From: Candidatus Fermentibacterota bacterium
GTDB lineage: Bacteria > Fermentibacterota > Fermentibacteria > Fermentibacterales > Fermentibacteraceae
Length of the DNA stretch: 26,571 nucleotides
NCBI GenBank assembly: GCA_012523605.1
Contig: JAAYTY010000110.1
Span: 1-26,571, forward strand
Direction of reading: 5' to 3'
Shown piece after piece: positions 1-8,099 of the stretch. How positions within the stretch are numbered: the first letter of the stretch is position 1; each line of letters opens with the position of its first letter. Made by a program: the position numbers and the translations under genes. Below the pieces are notes generated by a model. The model was not told the DNA's origin and did no database searches. It saw nothing but the letters and a program-made list of their open reading frames with translations.

Positions 1-60
1 GCCTATGGCTTCAGGAACTTCGAGAACTACCGGCTGAGAGTCAGGGCACTATGTTGCTGA
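1..60 (+). CDS. ISL3-family transposase, C-terminal fragment (cut by window edge)
   Basis: The first 19 codons before TGA read as a short tail containing GFRNFENYRLRV. This is the characteristic C-terminus of IS204/IS1001/IS1096/IS1165-type (ISL3 family) DDE transposases. Everything upstream, including the catalytic residues, lies outside the window, so intactness cannot be judged. The fragment is followed within about 30 bases by what looks like the IS terminal repeat, which fits the usual position of the transposase at the end of such elements. The family call rests on this one motif only. Confidence 0.72.
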   Translation, partial: AYGFRNFENYRLRVRALCC

Positions 61-66
61 CCTGGA

Positions 67-94
67 CCCCTGCCCCACTTAATGGTGATGAACC
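67..94 (+). repeat. Probable terminal inverted repeat (right end) of the ISL3-type element
   Basis: Read on the minus strand this stretch begins GGTTCATCACCATTAAGTGG and continues with GGCA. It resembles the ISL3-family end pattern, in which a GGxTC start is followed by CACCA and a GGGGCA block. It lies just after the transposase stop. The matching left end and any target duplication are outside the window, so the exact boundary near 94 is an estimate. Confidence 0.45.
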
Positions 95-219
95 ACGGGC
101 TGGCTGCTCCTGTTCGATAGCAGTGGTCCGTAGCAGTCGCCCTCGGCAAAGAGTTGTCCTGGAGCCGATGCCCGCAGGCCGTCACCGCCCGGAATCCCGT
201 ATGTTCAAGTCGGATAACG

Positions 220-296
220 TGGTACGCCCGCCAGGAGTTGAACCCGGAACCTTCTGGTCCGTAGCCAGACGCTCTATCCAGTTGAGCTACGGGCGC
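220..296 (-). tRNA. tRNA-Arg, anticodon ACG
   Basis: The reverse complement folds as a complete cloverleaf. The acceptor strands GCGCCCG and CGGGCGT pair, GCTC and GAGC form the D stem, and TCTGG and CCAGA form the anticodon stem around the loop CTACGGA, which gives anticodon ACG. A TTCAA T loop follows, then discriminator A and an encoded CCA. ACG is the usual wobble-deaminated arginine tRNA, and its modifying enzyme TadA is encoded at 8100. The IS end lies about 125 bases away. Confidence 0.95.
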
Positions 297-347
297 ACCG
301 CGGGTAATGGCAACGGGTAGCAACACTACGGCCCGTAGCGCCGCAGG

Positions 348-1295
348 TCAAGGATAGTAGCTGCGAGCCCTGGGATATGTCCGTGTGGCCGTGATCGATA
401 CCGTGCCCGAAGGCGGGATGCATGTGAAACCACCGGGGGGCGAGGTGATCTCCAGTACTGCGCCTGAAGGAATCTGCACGGCCTCGGGAAGCGCAAGCGT
501 CACAGATGAGGAGCGGCGGCTCGCAACCGTGAGAGTGTACTCGTACCGGTCCCGACCCGCAGTGCAAGCCACTTCCCGAAGGCAGAGATCGTCCGGTCTG
601 AGCCAGAGCGTGTCTCCTGAAATGGCGAGTACCGGCCCGCATCCCGATCCCCGTATCTGAGGCAGAGGTTCGTCCACGAATAATACGGGATATGCAAGGC
701 TCCACCTTCCCGGTTCGAACACATCGTAAACAAGTATCGGATCTAGCATGCAACCCGTTCCGGTCCAGAACGGATACGAGTGCCTCCCCTGGGGAAGGCT
801 CCCCGCACCCGTAGATGCTGCTCTCTCCCCATCTCTGTACCGCAGAATCAGCGTATCGAACAGCCAGTTTCGTCTGGTGAGGTTTTCGATCGAGGCTGAC
901 AGAGTGATCGTGCAGGCATCCCCGGAACAGAGCGCCGAAACCGAGGGCTTCCAGGAAAGGCCTTTCTGCAGAAGCAATACTTCAGAGCCGGCGGTGTCCG
1001 GCTGGATGGATATCATCCAGGGTGTCTCGGTCCGGACGCGTTCGAGTCTGCCCGCTATCCTGGCCGAGTCGTGTTCCGGGCACCTGATCTCCAGTTCCGA
1101 CACTCCGAACCTCGGTGAGTCCTCGACAAGTGAAAGGTAATCGAAGCCCGCAGGAACAGATATCGTGATCCAGGCAGGCCCCGCCTCAGTCAGCTCCACC
1201 CGCGATGCCGTCATGCGCTCTCGGAGAACATACCCTCTCGTTCCGCACGATAGCGCAAGCATGAACAGAGGCAGGGTGGTCAGTCGGTTCCGCAT
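348..1295 (-). CDS. Predicted lipoprotein, unknown function
   Basis: The product is 315 residues from the ATG at 1295. I chose this start over an upstream in-frame ATG because it places a lipoprotein signal right at the N-terminus: MRNRL, a hydrophobic run, then lipobox LALSC. The mature part looks beta-rich. It has a central stretch (ITLSASIENLTRRNW) like the beta-sandwich segments of DUF4139-type surface proteins, but similarity is too slight to name a family. Six or more cysteines are scattered through it. It is transcribed away from the ABC transporter pair starting at 1333, with only 37 bases between the two starts, so their promoters must overlap each other or the coding regions. No function is claimed. 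Confidence 0.72.
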   Translation of the reverse strand: MRNRLTTLPLFMLALSCGTRGYVLRERMTASRVELTEAGPAWITISVPAGFDYLSLVEDSPRFGVSELEIRCPEHDSARIAGRLERVRTETPWMISIQPDTAGSEVLLLQKGLSWKPSVSALCSGDACTITLSASIENLTRRNWLFDTLILRYRDGERAASTGAGSLPQGRHSYPFWTGTGCMLDPILVYDVFEPGRWSLAYPVLFVDEPLPQIRGSGCGPVLAISGDTLWLRPDDLCLREVACTAGRDRYEYTLTVASRRSSSVTLALPEAVQIPSGAVLEITSPPGGFTCIPPSGTVSITATRTYPRARSYYP

Positions 1296-1332
1296 GCCGT
1301 ATCTATGCCTCTTCAGGCAGGGAGGTCGCCAG

Positions 1333-1998
1333 TTGTCCGGATCCATCGTCATCTCGGGCTATGCCGAAACCCGCAGAGACAGACCTCTGGATATCTCCGT
1401 ATCTTCCGGCGAAGTCGTCGTGGTGGCGTCCGGGCCAGGCACCGGGAAGTCCCAGCTCGCTTCGCGACTGGCCGGGCTTGGGAAGCCCCGCTCGGGAAAG
1501 CTTCTCGTCTGCGGCGCACCTGCCGGTTCTTTGGAGGCCATGTCCTCGGCCCTGTTCCTCCTGCAGCCGCCGTTCCTGGATCCCGCAGGCGAGGTCTTCC
1601 GTCAGATCCTCAACCGTCTGGCATCCCGCGACACGAGGCCGAGGGAGGAACTCGCCGACCTGCTTGCCCGCTGGTGCGACAGGGCCGGACTCGTAGATGC
1701 CGCGAAAAGGAGGGCAGGCAGCCTTCCTGCCGGCATCCGCGGCGAGTTCGTGCTTTCGATGCTCGATCTGTCGAAGTTCGATGCCGCCGTGCTGGACGAT
1801 CCTCTGAAAGGCCTCTCCGAGACCGCCGCAGTACGGGCGGTCAGGTCGGTGTGTGCGGCTGCGTCCCGTGCCGCCGTGATGGTCCTCACCTCCGATCCCG
1901 TACGCTTCCAGGGAAGCGGAGCCCGGATCATGAGGCTCGAGCCCGGCGCCGCCCGGCTGGCCATGAGGGCCGAAGGCGCAGGTGGGAGCGTACGATGA
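1333..1998 (+). CDS. ABC-transporter ATPase with degenerate motifs
   Basis: The product is about 221 residues from a TTG at 1333, chosen because a strong GGGAGG ribosome site ends 7 bases before it. An in-frame ATG at 1294 is the alternative. Walker A is clear (GPGTGKS, Lys39). Walker B is FDAAVLDDP, with Asp156 where the catalytic Glu normally sits. The usual LSGGQ signature is not recognisable; the corresponding region reads SLPAGIRGEF. Its stop overlaps the ATG of the membrane protein at 1995 (ATGA), so the two are co-translated and presumably form one transporter. The weak signature and the Glu-to-Asp change suggest slow or altered ATP hydrolysis. Substrate is unknown. Confidence 0.72.
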   Translation: MSGSIVISGYAETRRDRPLDISVSSGEVVVVASGPGTGKSQLASRLAGLGKPRSGKLLVCGAPAGSLEAMSSALFLLQPPFLDPAGEVFRQILNRLASRDTRPREELADLLARWCDRAGLVDAAKRRAGSLPAGIRGEFVLSMLDLSKFDAAVLDDPLKGLSETAAVRAVRSVCAAASRAAVMVLTSDPVRFQGSGARIMRLEPGAARLAMRAEGAGGSVR

Positions 1999-2768
1999 GA
2001 AGGCGCTGCGGTCTCTTCCTGGCGGAAGCCTGCGAGAGGCTGGTCTCCGGTACCGGCCTGCTGGCCTACCTGCTCATCCCGGTGATGCTTTCCGTGCTGG
2101 TATGGCTGGAATCCGCAACCGGGCCCGGCTCGGGAGCGCGTTTTCTCACTTCACGGGCCGCGGATCCGTTGCATGCGAGCGTGGCTCTTGCCCTCTGGAA
2201 CGCCGCGGTGTCGACATCTCTGGTCGTTGCCGTGAAGAGCGCCGTCTTCTTCTCCACGACATTCGGGGCGGGCTGGTTCAGGTCCACAGTCGTGATCCCC
2301 GCGGGGCGGTGCAGACCCTTCTGGGACACCTTCACCGCGCAGGCCGTCGTCGCCGCCCTCGTATTCGTGCTCACCAATGCGGCTGTGATCGCCGCCATGC
2401 CCAAGGCTGACGGCTTCCCGTGGGTCCCCACGCTTCTCCTCTGTCTCATGCCTGTGGCCTGGGCCGTTTCCTACGGTGCGCTCGCAGGAGTGATAGCGAA
2501 GCCATCGGCGGCCGGCGTTCTCGCCGCATGCGTATTCGGAGCGTCTCTGGTGCCGGCATTCGCACCTCTCGACATATTTGCCGGCAGGATCATCGCATGG
2601 GATATCCTGGTACCCCCGGTTGGAGCCCTGGCCGCTGGGAGTGTAACCGAAGATGTGCGGATCTGCGACATTCTCGTCGTGGGCGGCCATGCCGTGCTGG
2701 CGGCGCTTGGCGCTGCCTGGCTCTTCGGGCGGGCGCTGAAGCGCAGAATGGGCGGCACCGAAGACTAG
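1995..2768 (+). CDS. ABC-type membrane permease partner (about 6 membrane segments)
   Basis: The product is 257 residues, beginning at an ATG that overlaps the ATPase stop. After a short basic N-terminus (MRRRCG) there are about six hydrophobic segments, near residues 20-35, 60-90, 110-135, 148-170, 178-200 and 228-250. The layout resembles ABC-2 or CcmB-like exporter permeases, but no family motif is decisive. The role is inferred from size, topology and translational coupling to the ATPase. The gene ends in TAG 81 bases before tldD, so a four-gene unit with tldD and tldE is possible. Confidence 0.68.
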   Translation: MRRRCGLFLAEACERLVSGTGLLAYLLIPVMLSVLVWLESATGPGSGARFLTSRAADPLHASVALALWNAAVSTSLVVAVKSAVFFSTTFGAGWFRSTVVIPAGRCRPFWDTFTAQAVVAALVFVLTNAAVIAAMPKADGFPWVPTLLLCLMPVAWAVSYGALAGVIAKPSAAGVLAACVFGASLVPAFAPLDIFAGRIIAWDILVPPVGALAAGSVTEDVRICDILVVGGHAVLAALGAAWLFGRALKRRMGGTED

Positions 2769-2849
2769 GCCGGTAGCTCACCGGTGTCTCATCCCCGGAT
2801 ATGCTGGAAGTGCTCGGGTGACACGGCGACAGGAGACTGGAGGTTGCGA

Positions 2850-4214
2850 ATGCTCGACAGACTGAGGAAGCTGATCTCCTCGACCGGAGCCGATTACGCG
2901 GATATACGCTACGAGAGGATGACGGACACTGCCGTGTCCTTCACCGGAAGGGACCTGAAGGCGGTCGCCTCCTGCTCCAGCGACGGTTTCGTGGTGAGGG
3001 TGCTCAAGGGAACCGGTTTTTCCAGCGCGACCGTGACGCGCGAAGAGGACGTTCCGAAGGCGCTGAGGCTCGCATCCGAGGGTGCCGATCTGATGCGCAG
3101 CTCCGGCGGCAAGGAGATCCGGCTGGCCGAAGTCCCCGTTGTCGAGGACACCGTGAAAGCCCGGCTCAGGGGCGATCCGCGCGAAGTGCCTCTGGAGGAG
3201 AAGATAGCCCTCACGCGCAGATACAACGGTTTGATGCTGGAACAGCCGGAAATCGCCAGCACACAGCTCTCCTACGTGGAGATATGCCGCGACAAGCACT
3301 ACGTGAACTCCGAGGGCACCTCGGTCTCCGAGGAACTGGTCACAACCGCGATAGCAGGAGAGGCGATAGCCGCGAGAAGCGGCCTCCTTCAGAATGTGCG
3401 CGTCGCAGTGGGCGGCAGCGACGGTTGGGAAAGGCTCCAGAACCGCGACAGCCTGTTCGTGGACAGAGCGAAACTCGCGGGCACGCTGCTCGACGCCGTG
3501 CCTGTGAAGGCGGGAACCTACAATGTCATCCTCAGCCCGCTCCTGGCCGGAGTCTTCACTCACGAAGCCTTCGGCCACTTCAGCGAAGCCGACTGCATAG
3601 AGGACAACGAATCGCTCCGCAACGCGATGAAGCTCGGAGCCGAGCTGGGGTCGAGCGCGGTGAGCATCGTGGCCGACTCACCTATGCCCGAACAACTGGG
3701 ATACTACAGGTACGACGACGAGGGCGTGGCGGTGCGCAGGGTGAAGCTGATGGACAGGGGTGTGCTGTCAGGCAGGCTTCACTCGAGAGCTACCGCGGCG
3801 GCATTCGGCGAACCGGTGACTGGCCACGCCGTAGCCGAGGACTACAGGTACGAACCGATCGTCAGGATGGGCACGATCTTCATCGAGCCGGGCTCGAGAT
3901 CGTTCGAAGATCTCGTGAAACAGCTCGGTGACGGCCTTTACCTCGTGGACAGCAAGGGCGGGCAGACCAGCGGCGAGAACTTCACCTTCGGAGCGGGTTA
4001 CGGCTTCCTCGTCGAGGGAGGCGCCGTCGGCGCCATGATTCGCGATATCAACATAATGGGCAATCTGTTCGCGACATTGAAATGCATCGTCGATGTCTCC
4101 AGCGACTTCGAGCTCAGCGAACGAGGAGGCTGCGGCAAGGGACAGACCAACATAAAGTCGGCTCTGGGCGGGCCCCATGTCATGATCACCGACATGGTCG
4201 TGGGAGGTGTGTGA
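2850..4214 (+). CDS. tldD: TldD-type metalloprotease subunit
   Basis: The product is 454 residues, the usual TldD length, starting at an ATG behind GGAGGT. The zinc-binding motif HExxxH is present as HEAFGH (residues 238-243), and the family's C-terminal glycine-rich stretch is intact (GGQTSGENFTFGAGYG). TldD and TldE form a heterodimeric cytoplasmic protease that trims small unfolded peptides; in E. coli the pair matures microcin B17 and degrades CcdA. The stop overlaps the start of tldE (TGATG), so the two subunits are made together. In-frame codons upstream of 2850 exist but lack a ribosome site and family similarity. Confidence 0.95.
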   Translation: MLDRLRKLISSTGADYADIRYERMTDTAVSFTGRDLKAVASCSSDGFVVRVLKGTGFSSATVTREEDVPKALRLASEGADLMRSSGGKEIRLAEVPVVEDTVKARLRGDPREVPLEEKIALTRRYNGLMLEQPEIASTQLSYVEICRDKHYVNSEGTSVSEELVTTAIAGEAIAARSGLLQNVRVAVGGSDGWERLQNRDSLFVDRAKLAGTLLDAVPVKAGTYNVILSPLLAGVFTHEAFGHFSEADCIEDNESLRNAMKLGAELGSSAVSIVADSPMPEQLGYYRYDDEGVAVRRVKLMDRGVLSGRLHSRATAAAFGEPVTGHAVAEDYRYEPIVRMGTIFIEPGSRSFEDLVKQLGDGLYLVDSKGGQTSGENFTFGAGYGFLVEGGAVGAMIRDINIMGNLFATLKCIVDVSSDFELSERGGCGKGQTNIKSALGGPHVMITDMVVGGV

Positions 4215-5539
4215 TGGAGAAGCTTCTCAGGATGGCCCTCGAGGGGGCCGACCAGGCCGAGGTTTTCTGCCACGATTCGCAGAGCACCGAACTCGCCACC
4301 AGGGACGGCAGGGTGACCAGCGCCTCCTCCTCGATCAGCTCGGGTGTGGCTCTGCGGATCATCAGATCGGGGCGGATGGGCTTCGCCTATACGAAGAACC
4401 TCTCTGACAGGGCGGAACTGGTAAGGAACGCACAGGCGTCGCTTTCCGGGAACGTCGAAGCCGGCTATGTCTTTCCCGGGCGTGCGGAGATGCCGCCTGC
4501 CCCTCCATTCGACGACTCCGTGGAGAAAATGGGATACAGGGACATACTCGAACCCGCCCTGGTGATCCACAGGAGGCTCTCAGGCAGGGTGAAGGCACAG
4601 GTCTCGGCGAACGGCGGCTTCGGCGTCTCGAGGATCAGGATACTGAATTCGAGCGGGTTCGACGGCTCGTACAGCACCTCCGGATGGGCCGTCGGAGGCT
4701 CCATTCACTACCCCGGAACCGAGAGCGCGATAGGGGAGCATTTCCTGGCCCGCTGCCGCATCGACCCGGACACGGCATTGATCGACAGGCTGGCCGGTTT
4801 GTTCGAGAAGAGCCTTCCCGAGATCGAAGTCAAGCCCGGGAGGATGCGTGTGATCTTCACTCCGTGGACGATGTACACGCTCATCTGGAGGCTGAAGGCG
4901 GCCACCGCCGGCAGGGCCTTCCATACGAAGACCACGCCGCTTCTCGAAAGCATGGGGAAGAAGGTTCTTTCGGAGATGTTCACCCTGGTGGACGACCCCC
5001 TTGATCCCGCATCCGTCAGCGGTGCGCGCCCCTTCGATGACGAGGGCGTGCCATGCTCCAGGCGGGTGATCTTCGAGAAGGGCGTTTTCAAGGGCATCTA
5101 CAACAATCTGGACTACGCCGCCCGGCTGGGCATGGAGCCTACCGGGAACGGAACGAGGGGCGGGGGGATGATGGGGGGCTCCGACCCTGTGGCGTCACTT
5201 CCCGGCGCCGACATGCAGGCACTTCAGATAGCTCCGGGGGACGCATCCTTCGAGGAGATCGTGGCGGGAACGGAAAGGGGTCTCCTGCTCTTCGGGGTCC
5301 TGGGGGCCCATTCCGGCAACATCGTGAACGGGGATTTCTCCGTGGGTGCCGATCCGGGGCTTTATATCGAGAAGGGAAGGATCGTCGGGCGGATCAAAGA
5401 CGGCATGCTTGCGGGGAACGCTTTCGAGGTCCTTTCGAGAGTTTCCGCGGTTCAGTCCGGTCCCTTCAATCCATCCGGCTTCGTGCGCTATCCGTGCGTC
5501 GCCTGCGAGGATGTGAGCGTCACGGGAAGGAATCGATGA
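4214..5539 (+). CDS. tldE: TldE/PmbA-type subunit
   Basis: The product is 441 residues from the ATG overlapping the tldD stop. It shares the TldD/PmbA fold, with the characteristic ARLGMEPTGNGTRGG region and the C-terminal IVNGDFSVGADPGLYIEKG block. It lacks the HExxxH zinc site, as expected for the non-catalytic partner. It should form the substrate tunnel of the TldD/TldE protease in the cytoplasm. A strong hairpin terminator follows at 5575. No candidate modified-peptide precursor is visible next to it; the neighbouring ABC pair is the only hint of a peptide-related role. Confidence 0.94.
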   Translation: MEKLLRMALEGADQAEVFCHDSQSTELATRDGRVTSASSSISSGVALRIIRSGRMGFAYTKNLSDRAELVRNAQASLSGNVEAGYVFPGRAEMPPAPPFDDSVEKMGYRDILEPALVIHRRLSGRVKAQVSANGGFGVSRIRILNSSGFDGSYSTSGWAVGGSIHYPGTESAIGEHFLARCRIDPDTALIDRLAGLFEKSLPEIEVKPGRMRVIFTPWTMYTLIWRLKAATAGRAFHTKTTPLLESMGKKVLSEMFTLVDDPLDPASVSGARPFDDEGVPCSRRVIFEKGVFKGIYNNLDYAARLGMEPTGNGTRGGGMMGGSDPVASLPGADMQALQIAPGDASFEEIVAGTERGLLLFGVLGAHSGNIVNGDFSVGADPGLYIEKGRIVGRIKDGMLAGNAFEVLSRVSAVQSGPFNPSGFVRYPCVACEDVSVTGRNR

Positions 5540-5574
5540 GCGCGCCGATCTGACGCGCCCGCATGTACGAGACT

Positions 5575-5604
5575 GGGGGAGATGCCTAACGCGGGCTCTC
5601 CCCC
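5575..5604 (+). terminator. Intrinsic terminator after tldE
   Basis: GGGGGAGA at 5575-5582 pairs with TCTCCCCC at 5597-5604. An inner GCC/GGC pairing closes part of the loop. Only a short T-containing tail (TTAT) follows. It separates tldE from the sigma-54 promoter of hsp20. Confidence 0.7.
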
Positions 5605-5647
5605 TTATGATTAACTGCTGCAATAATATAGAGAGCGATCTTCTTTC

Positions 5648-5663
5648 TGGCACGAGCCTTGCT
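5648..5663 (+). promoter_or_regulatory. Sigma-54 (RpoN) -24/-12 promoter for hsp20
   Basis: The sequence TGGCACGAGCCTTGCT matches the sigma-54 consensus TGGCACG-N4-TTGCW at every defined position, with the correct spacing of GG and GC. It lies 49 bases before the hsp20 ATG, so transcription should begin near 5674-5676 and leave a leader of about 38 bases. Sigma-54 promoters need an enhancer-binding activator; its site would lie upstream, perhaps inside tldE, and I do not recognise it. Confidence 0.88.
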
Positions 5664-5712
5664 TCATCATGCAGTGCCATTCTCTTTAAGAGAAGGAAGG
5701 GAGAGTGAGAAA

Positions 5713-6153
5713 ATGGCAAACCTGCCCGACAGAAGGCGCGAGAGGTATGCGACCCCGATGGACTGGGCCAACTTTGCCATGAACAGGATGCTGGAGGATT
5801 TCTTCCCCGGCGCTGTGAACGGCTATGACTGGCTTCCGGCCATCGACGTGGTCGAGACCAAGGATTCCATCGAGATCCACGGGGAGCTGCCCGGGCTGAG
5901 CCGCGACGACATCGACATCCAGGTGGCCAACGGCGTGCTGACCATCAAGGGCGAGAAGAAGGATGTGCGCGAAGACAAGGAGAAGCGCTACCACCACAGA
6001 GAGGTGCGCTACGGTTCATTCGTGCGCTCCGTCGCTCTTCCGGTGGACGTGAAGGCCGATTCCGCGAAGGCCAGCTTCAAGGACGGCGTACTCACCATCG
6101 TGCTCCCCAAGGAAGAGAAGGCGATCCACAAGAAGATCGAGATCCAGGGCTAG
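5713..6153 (+). CDS. Hsp20/alpha-crystallin family small heat-shock protein
   Basis: The product is 146 residues, typical for bacterial small heat-shock proteins, from an ATG behind AAGGAAGGGAG. The N-terminus is short and aromatic (NRMLEDFF). The alpha-crystallin domain spans roughly residues 40-135, with WLPAIDVVETKD, the GELPG turn and the diagnostic KDGVLTIVLPK near its end. It would act in the cytoplasm as an ATP-independent holdase that keeps unfolding proteins soluble. It stands alone between two terminators, with its own sigma-54 promoter. That control is unusual for this family in most bacteria, though known in some delta-proteobacteria and relatives. Confidence 0.95.
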   Translation: MANLPDRRRERYATPMDWANFAMNRMLEDFFPGAVNGYDWLPAIDVVETKDSIEIHGELPGLSRDDIDIQVANGVLTIKGEKKDVREDKEKRYHHREVRYGSFVRSVALPVDVKADSAKASFKDGVLTIVLPKEEKAIHKKIEIQG

Positions 6154-6186
6154 GGGAACCCCTCCTTCCCTTACCTGATCCGGTCG

Positions 6187-6206
6187 GGGCCGCTTTCGGG
6201 CGGCCC
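6187..6206 (+). terminator. Intrinsic terminator after hsp20
   Basis: GGGCCGC at 6187-6193 pairs perfectly with GCGGCCC at 6200-6206 around a TTTCGG loop, followed by TTCGCCTTT. It makes hsp20 a single-gene transcript and lies 41 bases before the nitroreductase start. Confidence 0.75.
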
Positions 6207-6247
6207 TTCGCCTTTCCCCGGCCTTATAATGCCGGGGTGGGGAGGGA

Positions 6248-6850
6248 ATGACCGTGACGAACCTTGTATGCGATCTGGCTCGTGAGGCAAGAAGCGTGCG
6301 CCGGTTCCGCGAGAACGAACCGGTTCCGGTGGAGGTTCTGAGAAAGCTTGTCCAGACGGCCGGGCTTGCACCCTGTGCTGCGAACCTCCAGCAGCTCAGG
6401 TTCTCGATCATCAATGACGGGAGCACATGCGGGAGGCTCTTCCCGCTGCTGAAATGGGCCGGCTATCTGGAGGGCTGGCCCGGACCGGCCCCCGGCGAGC
6501 GGCCGGCGGCTTATATCGTAATCCACGCGCCCTCGCAGGAGAAACCCTTCACGAGGATAGACGCAGGCATAGCGGCCGGCTACATGACGCTCGCCGCGCG
6601 GGCCGCCGGCCTGTCGTCATGCCTTCTGCTGAGCTTCGACAGGGAGAGGATTCCCGAAGTCGTGGAAAGCCCCGATGGAATGAGCGCGATGCTCGTGATG
6701 GCCGTCGGGGCCGCGGCCGAGGAAGTTACGATAGAGCCGCTGGAGCCGGGCGGAGACGTGAGATACTGGCGTGACGGGACGGGGCGGCATCACGTGCCGA
6801 AGCTCTCGCTGGACGACCTCTTGCTGCCGCAGGGATCAACAAAGGAGTAG
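6248..6850 (+). CDS. Nitroreductase-family flavoprotein
   Basis: The product is 200 residues. The N-terminal ARSVRRFRENEPVPVEVL is the classic nitroreductase start, which provides FMN phosphate-binding arginines. It is followed by APCAANLQQLRF, corresponding to the family's APSxxNxQPWxF flavin-binding segment, and by the dimer-interface helix region AGYMTLAARAAGLSSC. Members are FMN-dependent, NAD(P)H-using cytoplasmic reductases, and the substrate cannot be told from sequence. It probably begins a three-gene run with the peptidase (3-base gap) and tadA. The start GGGAGGGAATG has a good ribosome site; the true start may be this ATG or the nearby GTG. Confidence 0.88.
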   Translation: MTVTNLVCDLAREARSVRRFRENEPVPVEVLRKLVQTAGLAPCAANLQQLRFSIINDGSTCGRLFPLLKWAGYLEGWPGPAPGERPAAYIVIHAPSQEKPFTRIDAGIAAGYMTLAARAAGLSSCLLLSFDRERIPEVVESPDGMSAMLVMAVGAAAEEVTIEPLEPGGDVRYWRDGTGRHHVPKLSLDDLLLPQGSTKE

Positions 6851-6853
6851 GCG

Positions 6854-8098
6854 ATGCCGGGGAACAGCGTGTTCATCGAGAGGCGCAGGAAGCTGATGGA
6901 GTCTCTTCCGCCGCGAAGCCTGGCGGTCGTGCCCCCCGCCAGTCCCAAGACGGTCAGCGCCGATGCCAAGCACATAGAGCCGAGCCGGAATCTCTACTAT
7001 CTCACAGGCATCTCTCAGGAGGGCACATGGCTCGTAATGTTCCGCACGGAGGGCGACGAGCGCAACGAGATGCTCTTCATAGAGCCTTTCGATCCCGAGT
7101 ATGAGAAGTGGGTCGGCAGGCGGCTGACAGTGGAGGAGGCTTCGTCGAAGTCGGGAGTGCCCGTTGTCCGCACTGACAGGGGGTGGCGGTCGGCCATCGA
7201 GTCCGCCATTGCGCGTCATTCGATCAGGAACCTGTTCGTGGACTTCCCGCTCTCGGGCATCGGAGGCCGCCAGGGAACCCGCCACAGGCTCGCTCTCGAC
7301 CTGCGCGACGCATATACCCACCTGGTCCACGACAGGCTCTCCGGGCCGATCCATCTGATGCGGATGGTGAAGGACAGGGACGAGATCCGGACGATGAAGA
7401 GGGCTGTCGAGATAACGGGGCAGGCGTTCCGGGCCGCCGCGAAGGCTCTCGAGCCCGGGATGAGGGAGTGCGAGTTCGAAGCCGAGCTGATGAGGGTTTT
7501 CATCGCCTCCGGGGCACATCCTGCCTTTCCCGTAATCGCCGCGGGGGGGCCGCGCGCCACCTGCCTGCACTACAGCGAAAACGGGCAGGTGCTTGATAAG
7601 GGCTCTCTCCTCCTTGCCGACTTCGGGGCGACTTTCGACTGGTACGCCAGCGACATCACCCGCACTCTGCCTGTCGGAGGGAGGTTCTCCAGACGACAGA
7701 GGCATCTTATGGACCTCGTGATACGCATACAGTCGGAGGCGATACGCCTGCTCAAGCCGGGCATCACTCTCGGTGAGTGGAATGCGGCGGTGAACGACCG
7801 CTATGCCGCCATGCTCGCCGCCGCGGGAGTGATCCCCGAGGCGAAGGACCTCGAAAAGGTCTATTATCACCGCATAGGGCATCACCTGGGGTTGGACACT
7901 CACGATGAAGCCCTGCCGGATGTGCCTGTCCAGGCGGGCATGGTGGTCACGGTCGAGCCCGGGCTCTACATCGCGGAGGAGGGTGTCGGGATAAGGATCG
8001 AAGACGACGTGCTGGTGGGCGCGAAACGGAATACGGTCCTGTCCTCGGACATACCGAAAACCCCCGACGACATCGAGAGGCTGATGAGGTCCCGCTAG
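6854..8098 (+). CDS. pepP: Xaa-Pro aminopeptidase (M24B metallopeptidase)
   Basis: The product is 414 residues. It has an N-terminal creatinase-like domain (about 1-165) and a C-terminal pita-bread domain. All five metal ligands of the M24 family can be placed: Asp256 (LADFGA), Asp267 (SDITRT), His343 (GHHLGLDTHD), Glu368 (VEPGLYI) and Glu383 (IRIEDD). The GLDxHD and GVGIRIED motifs point to an aminopeptidase P type rather than methionine aminopeptidase. It removes N-terminal residues preceding proline in the cytoplasm and needs two Mn or Co ions. It begins 3 bases after the nitroreductase stop and almost touches tadA. Confidence 0.93.
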   Translation: MPGNSVFIERRRKLMESLPPRSLAVVPPASPKTVSADAKHIEPSRNLYYLTGISQEGTWLVMFRTEGDERNEMLFIEPFDPEYEKWVGRRLTVEEASSKSGVPVVRTDRGWRSAIESAIARHSIRNLFVDFPLSGIGGRQGTRHRLALDLRDAYTHLVHDRLSGPIHLMRMVKDRDEIRTMKRAVEITGQAFRAAAKALEPGMRECEFEAELMRVFIASGAHPAFPVIAAGGPRATCLHYSENGQVLDKGSLLLADFGATFDWYASDITRTLPVGGRFSRRQRHLMDLVIRIQSEAIRLLKPGITLGEWNAAVNDRYAAMLAAAGVIPEAKDLEKVYYHRIGHHLGLDTHDEALPDVPVQAGMVVTVEPGLYIAEEGVGIRIEDDVLVGAKRNTVLSSDIPKTPDDIERLMRSR

Positions 8099-8099
8099 G

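Noticed and set aside
2766..2852. TAG of the ABC permease lies in the same frame as tldD, so readthrough could fuse them
   Set aside because: The 81 bases between contain a good ribosome site for tldD and encode nothing conserved; TAG is an ordinary stop here.
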